IMG/VR virus record: IMGVR_UViG_3300041411_000163
Coordinates: 1 to 30,891 of that record
Direction: 5' to 3' (one strand)
From: a virus
DNA: 30,891 bases
The translations under genes and the position numbers were made by a program. This document shows, piece by piece, positions 7,188 through 14,959 of this stretch (position 1 is its first letter; the number at the start of each line of letters is the position of its first letter). The notes under the pieces were generated by a model that saw only the letters and a program-made list of their open reading frames with translations, did not search any database and had not been told where the DNA came from.

Positions 7188-7427
7188 ATGCGTATTGAAT
7201 TCATGATCAATAAAGAGCAAAAAATCAGCACGGAAATTCTCTCAGCACTTGAGGCTGAGCTTTATAAAAATTTTCTTCCGATTTATTCCGATATTAGTAT
7301 CCGTATTCGCAAAGGCAGTGCGAACGGTGTTGTGCTGAGCGGAGTCAGGCAGAACGATGATAAAAAGAATGTCATGGATATTCTTCAGACCGTATGGGAA
7401 GGCGATAGCTGGCAGTATCAACACTGA
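7188..7427 (+). CDS. DinI/Tum-like protein, probable SOS antirepressor
   Basis: This 79-aa protein has the DinI fold signature: MRIEFMI first strand, a helix with ALEAELYKNF, second strand ISIRIRKGSANGVVLSG, and a final helix KKNVMDILQTVWEGDSW. Host DinI modulates RecA filaments. In phage 186 the LexA-controlled Tum protein, whose C-terminal part is DinI-like, binds CI and induces the prophage. Given the LexA box upstream and a CI without a self-cleavage site, the antirepressor role is the best inference, though a RecA-modulating role is possible. AGAGGG lies 4 nt before the ATG. Confidence 0.85.
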   Translation: MRIEFMINKEQKISTEILSALEAELYKNFLPIYSDISIRIRKGSANGVVLSGVRQNDDKKNVMDILQTVWEGDSWQYQH

Positions 7428-7815
7428 TAACGTTGCTGGCGTCAAAATACATTTTTTGCGGCTGTTAATGTATAAAAACGAGAGTAGCGAGGTGCTAGCC
7501 ATGATTGATAAGGGCAATGATTACCAAACTATCTATTGGGATCAGATGCTGTAACAGTATACCGACTTGGCTGCTTGGTTCTTTTCAGCGCTCTAAGGAA
7601 TATGAATGGGAGATGCTCTTGAGAGGATTGTTTCTGGCTTGAGCTGAAAGTTTTTATTGTGTTACTTGATATTCTGATTTTTTTGATGGACGTAACTAAA
7701 TTTGAGCAGCGAAGTGATGAAATTGAAGCAAATTATTTTCTCCCTGATTAACCGCAGGGAGTAGAGTTGCCAGGGGGCTGGCAACTTGTGAGTGAGTCGC
7801 CTCCTGCTTTTGAAC
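7428..7815. other. 388-nt stretch without a supported gene
   Basis: AT-rich DNA between the DinI-like gene and the 3' end of the DUF4145 gene. It contains only very short ORFs: one of 17 codons ending at 7554, and one of 31 codons with a hydrophobic start (GTG at 7659, or 21 codons from the ATG at 7686, ending 7751). Neither has a convincing ribosome site. Two hairpins close the region (7740-7786). It looks like the left edge of the accessory insertion. Confidence 0.6.
7740..7786. terminator. Two adjacent hairpins between converging genes
   Basis: The first is CTCCCTG (7740-7746) pairing with CAGGGAG (7755-7761) over an 8-nt loop. The second is AGTTGCCAG (7765-7773) pairing perfectly with CTGGCAACT (7778-7786) over a GGGG loop. 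They sit where the SOS pair and the DUF4145 gene converge, so a transcription stop is plausible, but neither is followed by a good T-run. Confidence 0.45.
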
Positions 7816-8556
7816 TCAATCTTCAAATTTGTCACTTAATCGCTTCGTTAGGACTTCAACTGATTCTTTCCTGCCTGAAAACAAATCGTTAACTACGTAT
7901 TCCATAATTTCAAACGCATCTTCAATGTCTTTAATTATAACTTTATCGTAGGTATGACTCCCTGCATTACCTAAAAATTTTATAGCCATAAGAGGGTCCT
8001 TAAAAGATATATATAACTCTGGTAACATCCCTAGGCGTTTATGTAGATTGATGCGTCTATCTTTGTCGTTTTTTTCAGTAACTCCCATAGCCGTAAGCAT
8101 TCGTTCAACTGAAATTCTAATGAGATTCGCTGCTGAACCGGGCTGTATCAAAAAGACAGAAAAAGCAGCTTGAAGTGGTTCGGTGATTTCTTCAGGACAT
8201 TTGGTAGGAAGCTCGAAAGGATGCAATGACGGAAAAAAGCTTTTAGGATGAAACCACTGGTAATACCCATCACCAGACATCTCGTCATCCCAATCATGTC
8301 GTTCCCATCCACTATTGCCTAAACAGGCTACAACCTCACCGCATTGTCTTCTTGAGCAGCTTGCCATGCAGCTAAAAATTGACACATCCATTTCTGGCTC
8401 AAACCAAGATTCGCTACTGTGTTTCTTGGTATCGTGTGTTTCATTAACAAGTAAACTTTCAGGAATGATAAGCAGTGTTTTCTGACCGCATTGCGGGCAG
8501 GGCCATTCCACCTGCAAGTCTTTGAAAAATGCTCCAGAAATTTTGTTAATAGACAT
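7816..8556 (-). CDS. DUF4145-domain accessory protein (candidate defence/exclusion gene)
   Basis: This 246-aa protein starts at the ATG at 8556, which has GGAG 8 nt upstream; the longer start at 8634 lacks any ribosome site. The N-terminal part has a likely zinc finger, C20-P-Q-C23, followed by more cysteines at 63, 67, 72 and 78. The C-terminal half (about 125-230) matches DUF4145: LIRISVERML (145-154), KFLGNAGSH (193-201, the conserved GN...H) and a terminal helix DAFEIMEYVV. DUF4145 appears on type I restriction subunits and in stand-alone accessory proteins; its activity is not established. It is AT-rich, on the opposite strand, and occupies the P2 tin/old position, so it is probably cargo expressed in the lysogen. 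Confidence 0.8.
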   Translation of the reverse strand: MSINKISGAFFKDLQVEWPCPQCGQKTLLIIPESLLVNETHDTKKHSSESWFEPEMDVSIFSCMASCSRRQCGEVVACLGNSGWERHDWDDEMSGDGYYQWFHPKSFFPSLHPFELPTKCPEEITEPLQAAFSVFLIQPGSAANLIRISVERMLTAMGVTEKNDKDRRINLHKRLGMLPELYISFKDPLMAIKFLGNAGSHTYDKVIIKDIEDAFEIMEYVVNDLFSGRKESVEVLTKRLSDKFED

Positions 8557-9129
8557 TCTTGGTTCTCCAAGTTCATTAGTGAGTATGTTTTTTGCGCTAA
8601 ATTTTTGATTATTGATGAAACTAAAATATGCCATAACAGCGTGTTTAAAAAGAGCAATATGAAAAGACCTATGGTATGCCGTTCATCGTTTTGCGAAACG
8701 GCAGTTACTGCATGACTATGCTGCATGGATCCGCATGATCGTTTGAGGAGCGTTTTGGCTGAGACCAGCCAGGATTGGCGGGCTTTTGCTTATGTCATGC
8801 AGCTGCATGAAAACCACTGCATAAAGCGGGCAGGCGTGGCGGGGCTACGAGCGCGCGCTATTATGTTCTGCAGTGGGAATTAGGCTATGTCAATGGCTCA
8901 TAGGTTGGTTGAAACTCAGAGGGTGGTTCGAAGCGGCTAAAAGAGAACACGCCCCACAGCATCCGGCGGAGGCGCTTAAAAAATATTTTGATAAGGATAA
9001 CAAACAGGCTGCAGGATCACGATTTTTTTGCTCAAAAAAATTAGATTGCAAATAAATAAAAGGATATATTTTTAGGTAAAAATATGATTGTTTTTTTAAT
9101 GCTAGGTATTAATTCGATGAGGAATGAAC
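8557..9129. other. 573-nt stretch around cos without a supported gene
   Basis: Holds the promoter side of the DUF4145 gene (8557-8700, AT-rich), an inverted repeat GCCGTT/AACGGC (8678-8702), the repeat-rich candidate cos region (8709-8844) and, from 9040 on, a very AT-rich leader for the next gene. From about 8845 to 9055 three frames give protein-like fragments, such as FEAAKREHAPQHPAEALKKY in the ORF opened by GTG 8873, but none has a start site or full-length gene. It may be a decayed remnant beside cos. Confidence 0.55.
8709..8844. other. cos: Candidate cos packaging site with TGCATGA repeats
   Basis: GGCGTGGCGGGG at 8833-8844 equals the first 12 bases of the 19-base cohesive end I recall for phage 186 (P2 has GGCGAGGCGGGG). 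It then diverges (CTACGAG). It lies between the early region and Q, as cos does in P2. The 125 bp before it repeat a TGCATGA-like word: 8709-8715, 8722-8728 (last base differs), 8732-8738 (first base differs), a perfect 16-bp palindrome 8795-8810 holding two inverted copies, and TGCATAA at 8818-8824. These could be terminase-binding sites. Confidence 0.6.
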
Positions 9130-10026
9130 ATGAAAAAAAACGCTGTAGCAATGAAAATAGAAAGAATCATGAGGCGAATAGCCGATAATACATTTGTTGA
9201 TAATGACATTTTAGTTTTACTGGTTACTCTTAGAGAGCTTGAAAAGGCTAGTATTCATATATTTGAAATTGGTTGCTTTGTTGCTCATTCAAATATAAGA
9301 GATAAAGGAATAATAAAGGATATTTTATTTAGAAACTACTGCATTTTTAAATTGCATTACGGAAGAGACAAGGAACTTATCCGCTCCAGAACAAGCAAGC
9401 TCCCTTATTACTTGCCTAAACTAATTCAATTGCAATGTAAAGCTATTGGAAATGAAGCATTGAGTGCGAAGTTGCAGGTAAGCATTACAAAACTGGTACA
9501 GATGATCAAAACAATATGCTCTGAAAAAACATTAAAGGTTGAAGGTGATTATTGTTACTTACAGCGGGAGCTTGATGAGTTAGAGAATAGACTTGTAAGT
9601 AATTGCTTATCTCATCTTTATACCTTTGGCGGAATAAGTTTAGATGAACTTATTAACCAAATGAGACAATTGATTAGTATAGAAAATTCAGGCATTGATA
9701 CTCAGCCTCTAGAAGACAGAAAAAGAGAAATTTTTTGTGCTATAGCATGCCTCATGCACAATGTAGATTATGTTATTTCAACCAAGGAAAAAGTTAACGC
9801 CAAAACCATTATTGATTTTCCAAAAGCGGTAGAAGTGTGCGGTGTCTTTAATTTTGAAGTATATAATGACAAGTTTGAGAAAGAGAAAGAGATCAATATC
9901 ATGTTTTCGGTTTTGCAATCCAATTTTTCTATAGAGGAAATTTTCTGTGATAACGTGACTCACGATGATATCAAAGAAGGTAATTTATTCTATATAAGTC
10001 AGGTTGGAAAAATTGGGAATTCATAA
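9130..10026 (+). CDS. Unrecognised 298-aa accessory protein (candidate defence/exclusion gene)
   Basis: I do not recognise a family. The start at 9130 is chosen because GAGGA (9119-9123) lies 6 nt before it; the ATG at 9124 touches that sequence. The protein is soluble, mostly helical and lysine-rich with no signal or membrane segment. The only motif-like stretch is CFVAHSNIRDKGII (about residues 45-58), followed by basic helices, a coiled-coil-like segment with REL and LENRL near 145-160, and a more beta-rich end. Codon use and AT-richness differ sharply from the flanking phage genes, indicating separate acquisition. It stands alone between cos and Q with its own terminator, the pattern of a moron. 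No function can be claimed. Confidence 0.75.
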   Translation: MKKNAVAMKIERIMRRIADNTFVDNDILVLLVTLRELEKASIHIFEIGCFVAHSNIRDKGIIKDILFRNYCIFKLHYGRDKELIRSRTSKLPYYLPKLIQLQCKAIGNEALSAKLQVSITKLVQMIKTICSEKTLKVEGDYCYLQRELDELENRLVSNCLSHLYTFGGISLDELINQMRQLISIENSGIDTQPLEDRKREIFCAIACLMHNVDYVISTKEKVNAKTIIDFPKAVEVCGVFNFEVYNDKFEKEKEINIMFSVLQSNFSIEEIFCDNVTHDDIKEGNLFYISQVGKIGNS

Positions 10027-10057
10027 CCCCCCCCTCAAGGGGCGGGGGTGATTTTTT
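10027..10057. terminator. Terminator between the accessory gene and Q
   Basis: A run of eight C (10027-10034), the loop TCAA and GGGGCGGGGG form a strong GC hairpin, followed by GATTTTTT on the plus strand (T-run 10052-10057). It terminates the rightward accessory gene, and as a hairpin between convergent genes may also slow leftward Q transcripts. Confidence 0.8.
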
Positions 10058-10076
10058 CAATTCAATTAGTTTTAAA

Positions 10077-11111
10077 TTAAGCTGATTCTAGGCTGTATGT
10101 TTCGAATTTGATTACTTCCTCACCTAACCAGTGATTCATTTCTTCTAAGCGCTTCTGTAATGGGATAAGTTCATTACGTACAAATACGCGGCTGGCCTTT
10201 TCCACGTCACCGAATCCGCCGGTGTTGTTCGGGATAATGCCCATCATCTGCGGCGGCACGCGGTGTGCCGCCATCATGTCATCGCGGCTCACGTTTTTGA
10301 TGTTCAGGAATTCATCCTTAGCTGCCACCTCTGACAGCGGAATGATCTGAATGCCGTCTTTCTTCCCGTTAGGTGAATACATAAACAGGTTGCGGAAGTT
10401 ACCCGGACCTTTCGCGCTTTTCATCGCTTTGCGGATGTTGTCCACGTCTTCCTGATTCTGTGCGGCGTCTGTCATATACATGATAAAGCCTGCATGGCTT
10501 CCGTTAAGATAATACTTGCGGCGAAACAGCGTGGCCGACTCATTCAGCAGAGTTGACGGAATGGCGGAGAGGTATTCCGGCAGGCCGTAAATCTCCTGAT
10601 TAAGGTCCGGCTCCATCAGGTGAAACACGCTGCCCGGCGTGAACTGGTAAGGCTGCGTGGTCAGGCCGTACTGTGCAAACCAGTAGGTGTCTAAATCGGT
10701 GCCGCGCCGGGTGAATTTTGCCAGCGATGGCTCAAGAGCAATCACGCCGCCCAGGCGGTTAGTCCGTTTCTCAAGGTAAGCGTTACCTAATACCAGATAG
10801 TCCTGAATGAAGCGGCTGAATGCCTGCCCGCTAAGCAGCCGGTGCGGAATAAACGTGCTGGTCAGGATGTTGCGCTTTACGTTCAGCGGTGAGCTGTGAT
10901 GCACGGCTGCGCGGAACGTGCGCGCCAGCCCGTCAAAACTCACCGGCGGCTCATACCACCTGTCCAGCACAACGCATTCCACGTAGTCCAGCAGTTCGCG
11001 GCGGTCCAGCACCGGGATAGGGTCCCCAAAGGTGAACGCTTCCGCCGCCGGGCCGCCGGTCATCTGCTCCGGCACGGGCTGCGTGCGCGTGCGGTTCCTG
11101 CGTTTGCTCAT
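10077..11111 (-). CDS. Q: Portal protein
   Basis: This 344-aa protein has the same length as P2 gpQ and the same start style (MSKRRNRTR). It forms the dodecameric portal ring through which DNA enters the capsid. Recognisable P2-portal features include LLDYVECVVLDRWYEPPVS (about 40-58), SRFIQDYLVLGNAYLE (near 100-115) and the conserved RDDMMAAHRVPPQMMGIIP (near 285-303). Its ATG directly abuts the stop codon of P (TAAATG), so the two are translated from one leftward late transcript. It ends facing the accessory gene across a terminator. Confidence 0.97.
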   Translation of the reverse strand: MSKRRNRTRTQPVPEQMTGGPAAEAFTFGDPIPVLDRRELLDYVECVVLDRWYEPPVSFDGLARTFRAAVHHSSPLNVKRNILTSTFIPHRLLSGQAFSRFIQDYLVLGNAYLEKRTNRLGGVIALEPSLAKFTRRGTDLDTYWFAQYGLTTQPYQFTPGSVFHLMEPDLNQEIYGLPEYLSAIPSTLLNESATLFRRKYYLNGSHAGFIMYMTDAAQNQEDVDNIRKAMKSAKGPGNFRNLFMYSPNGKKDGIQIIPLSEVAAKDEFLNIKNVSRDDMMAAHRVPPQMMGIIPNNTGGFGDVEKASRVFVRNELIPLQKRLEEMNHWLGEEVIKFETYSLESA

Positions 11112-12881
11112 TTAAAAAATCTCCATGATGTTGCGTGTGTGGGCGGATTCACCCTGCAGCGGTTCGTTTGCCAGCGCGTGCATGGCCGCCCAGGCTAAAT
11201 CCGCGTGGCTGGCTTCTTCGCTGCGGCTGGCTTCATAGGTCGGGCGGTTGCCGCTGGCCGTGGTGGCGCGGCGGATTGCCATAAATGACTGCGCGATGTC
11301 GAGGTGTCCGGCGTCGAACTCAAGCCGCCCGCCGCTGATGATGTCGAACGCCTTCAGTACCAGGGCGTTTTTCACGGTCGGGTTGTAGACAAACTCTTTC
11401 ACCGCCGGGAAAAACGCTTTTACGTTTTCATAAACTCCCAGGCCAACGCCGGTGGAGTCGATGCCGATATAGGTGACGTTATACTGCTGCGTCAGTTTTT
11501 TGATGGAATCAGCCTGCGCCCGGAAGTCCATCCCGCGCCACTGATGCCGCTCAAGGATGCGGAACTTACCCCCCGGAACGGCGGGCGGAGCCATAACCAC
11601 GCACCCGGCGCTGTCGCCGTTCTGCGTGCCCTTCGCCGGGTCGTACCCGATCCAGACTTCACGCCAGCCGAACGGGCGAAGCGCCAGTGCTTCGAAATCG
11701 TCTTTCCACACTTCCCAGCTGTCCACCATGCATTTCTGCAGCAGCTGCAGCGGGAACACGGACGCGAGATCATCCACGAATTCACACATCAGCAGGTTCT
11801 GGTATTCCGGCGGGCTGTATTCCAGGCGCAGCTGGTCGAGGTCAAACAGGTTACAGCCGCCGCGCACCGCATCCTCGACAGTAACAATCTGGCGAAACTG
11901 GCCGTCATCGCAGAAGCGGCCCGGCGACAGGTTCGGGTGCGTCAGGTCGATGTCTACGCGGTCCGCCTTCGCGCGCCCCCGGTTATAGAGCGCGCCGGAC
12001 CAGAACGGATAGGCGCTGTGCGTCAGGCTGGACGGCGTGGAAAAATAGGTTTGACGCCACTTTTTATGCAGCGCCATGCCGGACGCCACCTTGCGCAGTT
12101 CCTGAAACTTCGGGATCCAGAAATATTCATCTAGGTAAAGATTGCCGTGATAGCTCTGTGCGGTGCGGGCGTTGGTTCCTAAAAAGTACAGGCACGCGCC
12201 GTTACTCAGCGTCATCGGGTCGCCCTTAAGTTCAACGTCCGCCTCTTTGGCGAATTCGATGATGTACTGCTTAAAGACGTGCGCCTGTGCCTTGCTGGCC
12301 GACAGAAATATCTGGTTGCGCCCGGTGGTCAGCGCATCGATCAGCGCCTCGCGGGCAAAATAAAACGTCGCACCAATCTGGCGGGATTTAAGCACGTTGC
12401 GGATGCGGTGCTTGTTACCGGCTTCCCACCACTGGCGCTGATACCCGAACATCGAGCTGTGGAAAATTTCCTGCAGTTTCTCAATCTGCTCGTCGCTGAA
12501 CAGGTTCTTTTCCGGTGGCTTACGCGGGCCTTTGTTGCGGTTTTCCACATTGGGGTTCAGGTCGGCTTCATTGCCGCCGTTGTTGAATTTCCCGATCCGG
12601 GCGTGGCGCTCTGACTGCCGGGCCAGCAGGTCGATTTCTTTATAGTCCTTGCCTTCCTTTGTCTCCTTCATGACCAGCTGGCAGTAGCGTGCGGCAGTGG
12701 TCAGCTGCATCTGATCCAGCGGGCCATAGTCGCCCCACCTGTCGCGCTTTTTCCAGCTGTGAACGGTTGCGGGTTTCTCTCCCAGCATTTCAGCAATGCG
12801 GGCGATGCGGTATCCCTGAAAGTACAGCAGCAAAGCCTGTCTGCGGGGATCGAGGTCTTCGGGGGCGGGTGTCATGTTCAT
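11112..12881 (-). CDS. P: Terminase large subunit (ATPase/nuclease)
   Basis: This 589-aa protein is the packaging motor. An N-terminal helix-turn-helix (about 11-50, with FQGYRIARIAEMLGEKPATV) is typical of P2 gpP. The ATPase has a Walker-A-like SRQIGAT (166-172) and Walker B LYLDE (248-252). The C-terminal RNase H-like nuclease begins with IGYDPAKG (411-418; D414), and GIDSTG supplies a later strand. It cuts at cos and translocates DNA into the prohead together with gpM. The start codon lies 55.5 bp from the centre of an Ogr-type palindrome, and a second ATG at 12875 is possible. Confidence 0.97.
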   Translation of the reverse strand: MNMTPAPEDLDPRRQALLLYFQGYRIARIAEMLGEKPATVHSWKKRDRWGDYGPLDQMQLTTAARYCQLVMKETKEGKDYKEIDLLARQSERHARIGKFNNGGNEADLNPNVENRNKGPRKPPEKNLFSDEQIEKLQEIFHSSMFGYQRQWWEAGNKHRIRNVLKSRQIGATFYFAREALIDALTTGRNQIFLSASKAQAHVFKQYIIEFAKEADVELKGDPMTLSNGACLYFLGTNARTAQSYHGNLYLDEYFWIPKFQELRKVASGMALHKKWRQTYFSTPSSLTHSAYPFWSGALYNRGRAKADRVDIDLTHPNLSPGRFCDDGQFRQIVTVEDAVRGGCNLFDLDQLRLEYSPPEYQNLLMCEFVDDLASVFPLQLLQKCMVDSWEVWKDDFEALALRPFGWREVWIGYDPAKGTQNGDSAGCVVMAPPAVPGGKFRILERHQWRGMDFRAQADSIKKLTQQYNVTYIGIDSTGVGLGVYENVKAFFPAVKEFVYNPTVKNALVLKAFDIISGGRLEFDAGHLDIAQSFMAIRRATTASGNRPTYEASRSEEASHADLAWAAMHALANEPLQGESAHTRNIMEIF

Positions 12882-12926
12882 GCAGCCAAAATACGGCCCC
12901 GCCGCCGCCTTTTCTGCTGTCCTTCA

Positions 12927-12946
12927 TTGTGTGGTAAGCCGCACAA
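12927..12946. promoter_or_regulatory. Ogr/Delta activator site for the divergent P and O late promoters
   Basis: TTGTGTGGTAAGCCGCACAA is an inverted repeat satisfying TGT-N12-ACA, the binding element known for P2 Ogr and P4 Delta. It lies in the 142-bp gap between the divergent Q-P and O-S operons. A palindrome can serve both directions. Nearly the same sequence occurs before V and FI. Confidence 0.85.
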
Positions 12947-13023
12947 CGTCCGCGCGTTGTTTCACTACCCCCTCGCCGCAAACATAGGGCCTCAGAGCGA
13001 TTTATCACAACGGAGCCTGGACA

Positions 13024-13878
13024 ATGGCAAAGAAAGCAAAGCGTTTCCGTATCGGGGTGGAAGGTGCCACCACGGACGGGCGCACCATCGAGCGCAGCTG
13101 GCTTGAGCAGATGGCGGCAAAATACGATCCGGCGGTTTATACCGCCGTCATCAACATGGAACACATCAAGGGCTACACGCCGGATAGTCCATTCCGCCGG
13201 TTCGGTGTCGTTGATGCGCTGGACACGGAAGAAATCAAAGACGGATTGCTGAAAGGAAAGCTGGGGCTTTTTGCCACGATTTCCCCGTCGGATGATCTGA
13301 TCGATATGACCGGCAAAATGCAGAAGCTGTTCACGTCGATGGAAATCAGCCTGAAGTTTGCCGATACCGACGCACCTTATCTGGTTGGTCTGGCCGTCAC
13401 TGATGACCCGGCAAGCCTCGGCACCGAAATGCTGGCCTTCAGTGCCAAAGCGGAGCAGAACCCGCTGGCAAACCGCAAGCAGCACCCGGAAAACCTGTTC
13501 AGCGCGGCCACCGAAACGGTGATCGAACTGGAAGACGTACCGGAGGAAAAGCCCGCCCTGTTTACCCGCATCAAAGCCATGTTTGCAAAGCAGCAGCAGA
13601 CCGATGCCGCCCGCTTCAGCGACGTGCATCAGGCGGTTGAGCTGATTGCCAGCGAACAGCAGCAGTACGGCACCCGCACCGATAAGGCGCTGCAGGAGCA
13701 GACCGAACGCCTGAGCAGGCTGGAAGCGGACCTGCAGACGCGCGTCCTTGAGTTTGACGCTCAGAAAGCTGATTTCAGTGAGCTGAAAGAGCAGCTGGAG
13801 CGCGAAGACGGTCGCAAAGATTTCCGCCAGCGCACGCCGGGTGGCAACGCGCCAGCCGGACACCTGACCAACTGCTAA
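13024..13878 (+). CDS. O: Capsid scaffold and maturation protease
   Basis: This 284-aa protein combines an N-terminal serine protease and a C-terminal helical scaffold, as in P2 gpO. The catalytic residues described for P2 (Asp19, His48, Ser107) have counterparts at D18, H47 (in NMEHIKG) and S105 (in TSMEIS). The C-terminal half (about 195-275) is coiled-coil-like (EQTERLSRLEADLQTR, then FSELKEQLERE) and should organise the N shell before the protease cleaves both. First gene of the rightward late operon; GGAG precedes the ATG by about 7 nt. Confidence 0.96.
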   Translation: MAKKAKRFRIGVEGATTDGRTIERSWLEQMAAKYDPAVYTAVINMEHIKGYTPDSPFRRFGVVDALDTEEIKDGLLKGKLGLFATISPSDDLIDMTGKMQKLFTSMEISLKFADTDAPYLVGLAVTDDPASLGTEMLAFSAKAEQNPLANRKQHPENLFSAATETVIELEDVPEEKPALFTRIKAMFAKQQQTDAARFSDVHQAVELIASEQQQYGTRTDKALQEQTERLSRLEADLQTRVLEFDAQKADFSELKEQLEREDGRKDFRQRTPGGNAPAGHLTNC

Positions 13879-13894
13879 AGGAGCAGTAAACCCC

Positions 13895-14956
13895 ATGAAA
13901 AAGAATACCCGTTTTGCCTTCAACGCCTTTCTGGTGCAGCTGGCGCGCGTTTACAAAGTTGAGCAGGAAGAGCTGCACGGCAAGTTCAGCGTGGAGCCGT
14001 CCGTTGCGCAGACGCTGGAAGATACCATTCAGCAGTCAACGGCATTTCTGACCCTGATTAACGTGATCGGCGTAACTGATCAGTCAGGTCAGCTGCTGGG
14101 CCTCGGCGTCGGCAGCACCATCGCAGGCACCACCGATACCGGTGCCAAAGAGCGTGAGCCCACCGACCCGACGGATATGTCGGACATCAGCTACAAGTGC
14201 GAGCAGACCAACTTCGATACGGCCATCACCTACGCGAAGCTGGACCTGTGGGCGAAGTTTCAGGACTTCCAGACCCGCATTCGCGACGCCATCGTGAAGC
14301 GTCAGGCGCTGGACCGCATCATGATCGGCTTCAACGGCGTGAAGCGTGCCAAAACCTCCAACCGCACGGAAAACCCGCTGCTGCAGGACGTAAATAAGGG
14401 CTGGCTGCAAAAGGTCCGCGAAGATGCGCCTGATAACGTCATGGGCAGCACCACCAAAGAAGGCACAACCACCGCCGCGCCAGTGAAGGTCGGCAAGGGC
14501 GGAGCCTATGCCAACCTTGACGCGCTGGTGATGGATGCGGTGAACGAGCTTATCGATCCCATCTTCCAGGACGACGACGAACTGGTGGTGATCTGCGGAC
14601 GTGAGCTGCTGTCCGACAAGTATTTCCCGCTGGTCAACAGCGATCAGGCCAACACCGAAAAGCTGGCCGCTGACATGATCATCAGCCAGAAACGCATGGG
14701 CGGCCTGCAGGCGGTGCGCGCGCCGTACTTCCCGGCAAACGCTGTGCTGATCACCCGTCTGGATAACCTGTCCATCTACTGGCAGGAAGATTCCCGCCGC
14801 CGTTCGCTGATTGATAATCCGAAGCGTGACCGCATCGAAAACTTTGAGTCGGTCAACGAGGCGTACGTGGTGGAGGATTACCGTTGCGCGGCGCTGATCG
14901 AGAATATCGAAATCGTGGCCGCTGCTGCTGCGCAGTCAGCCGGTGCAGAGGGTTAA
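13895..14956 (+). CDS. N: Major capsid protein
   Basis: This 353-aa protein of the P2 gpN family (HK97 fold) starts MKKNTRFAFNAFLVQLARVY. Typical segments are the early EPSVAQTLEDTIQQS, the central FQDFQTRIRDAIVKRQALDR, and the late NLSIYWQEDSRRRSLIDNPK and ENFESVNEAYVVEDY. The N-terminal ~30 residues are probably removed by gpO during maturation, as in P2. It lies 16 nt after O with GGAG about 12 nt before the ATG. This should be the most abundant virion protein. Confidence 0.97.
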   Translation: MKKNTRFAFNAFLVQLARVYKVEQEELHGKFSVEPSVAQTLEDTIQQSTAFLTLINVIGVTDQSGQLLGLGVGSTIAGTTDTGAKEREPTDPTDMSDISYKCEQTNFDTAITYAKLDLWAKFQDFQTRIRDAIVKRQALDRIMIGFNGVKRAKTSNRTENPLLQDVNKGWLQKVREDAPDNVMGSTTKEGTTTAAPVKVGKGGAYANLDALVMDAVNELIDPIFQDDDELVVICGRELLSDKYFPLVNSDQANTEKLAADMIISQKRMGGLQAVRAPYFPANAVLITRLDNLSIYWQEDSRRRSLIDNPKRDRIENFESVNEAYVVEDYRCAALIENIEIVAAAAAQSAGAEG

Positions 14957-14959
14957 TTC

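Noticed and set aside
7659-7751. 31-codon ORF with a hydrophobic start and acidic tail
   Set aside because: GTG start with weak ribosome site and no recognised family; too short to support.
8557-8634. N-terminal extension of the DUF4145 protein
   Set aside because: No ribosome site at 8634, while the ATG at 8556 has GGAG at ideal spacing.
8873-9055. 60-codon ORF just after the cos candidate
   Set aside because: Middle part looks protein-like, but there is no ribosome site and its end runs into AT-rich leader DNA; treated as a possible remnant.
11304-12134. Long plus-strand ORF (276 codons) within the P gene
   Set aside because: It is antisense to the terminase, arginine- and proline-rich, and explained by high GC codon bias.
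12790-13923. Long minus-strand ORF (377 codons) across the P/O control region and O
   Set aside because: Shadow of O on the other strand; it runs over the Ogr palindrome and lacks a ribosome site.
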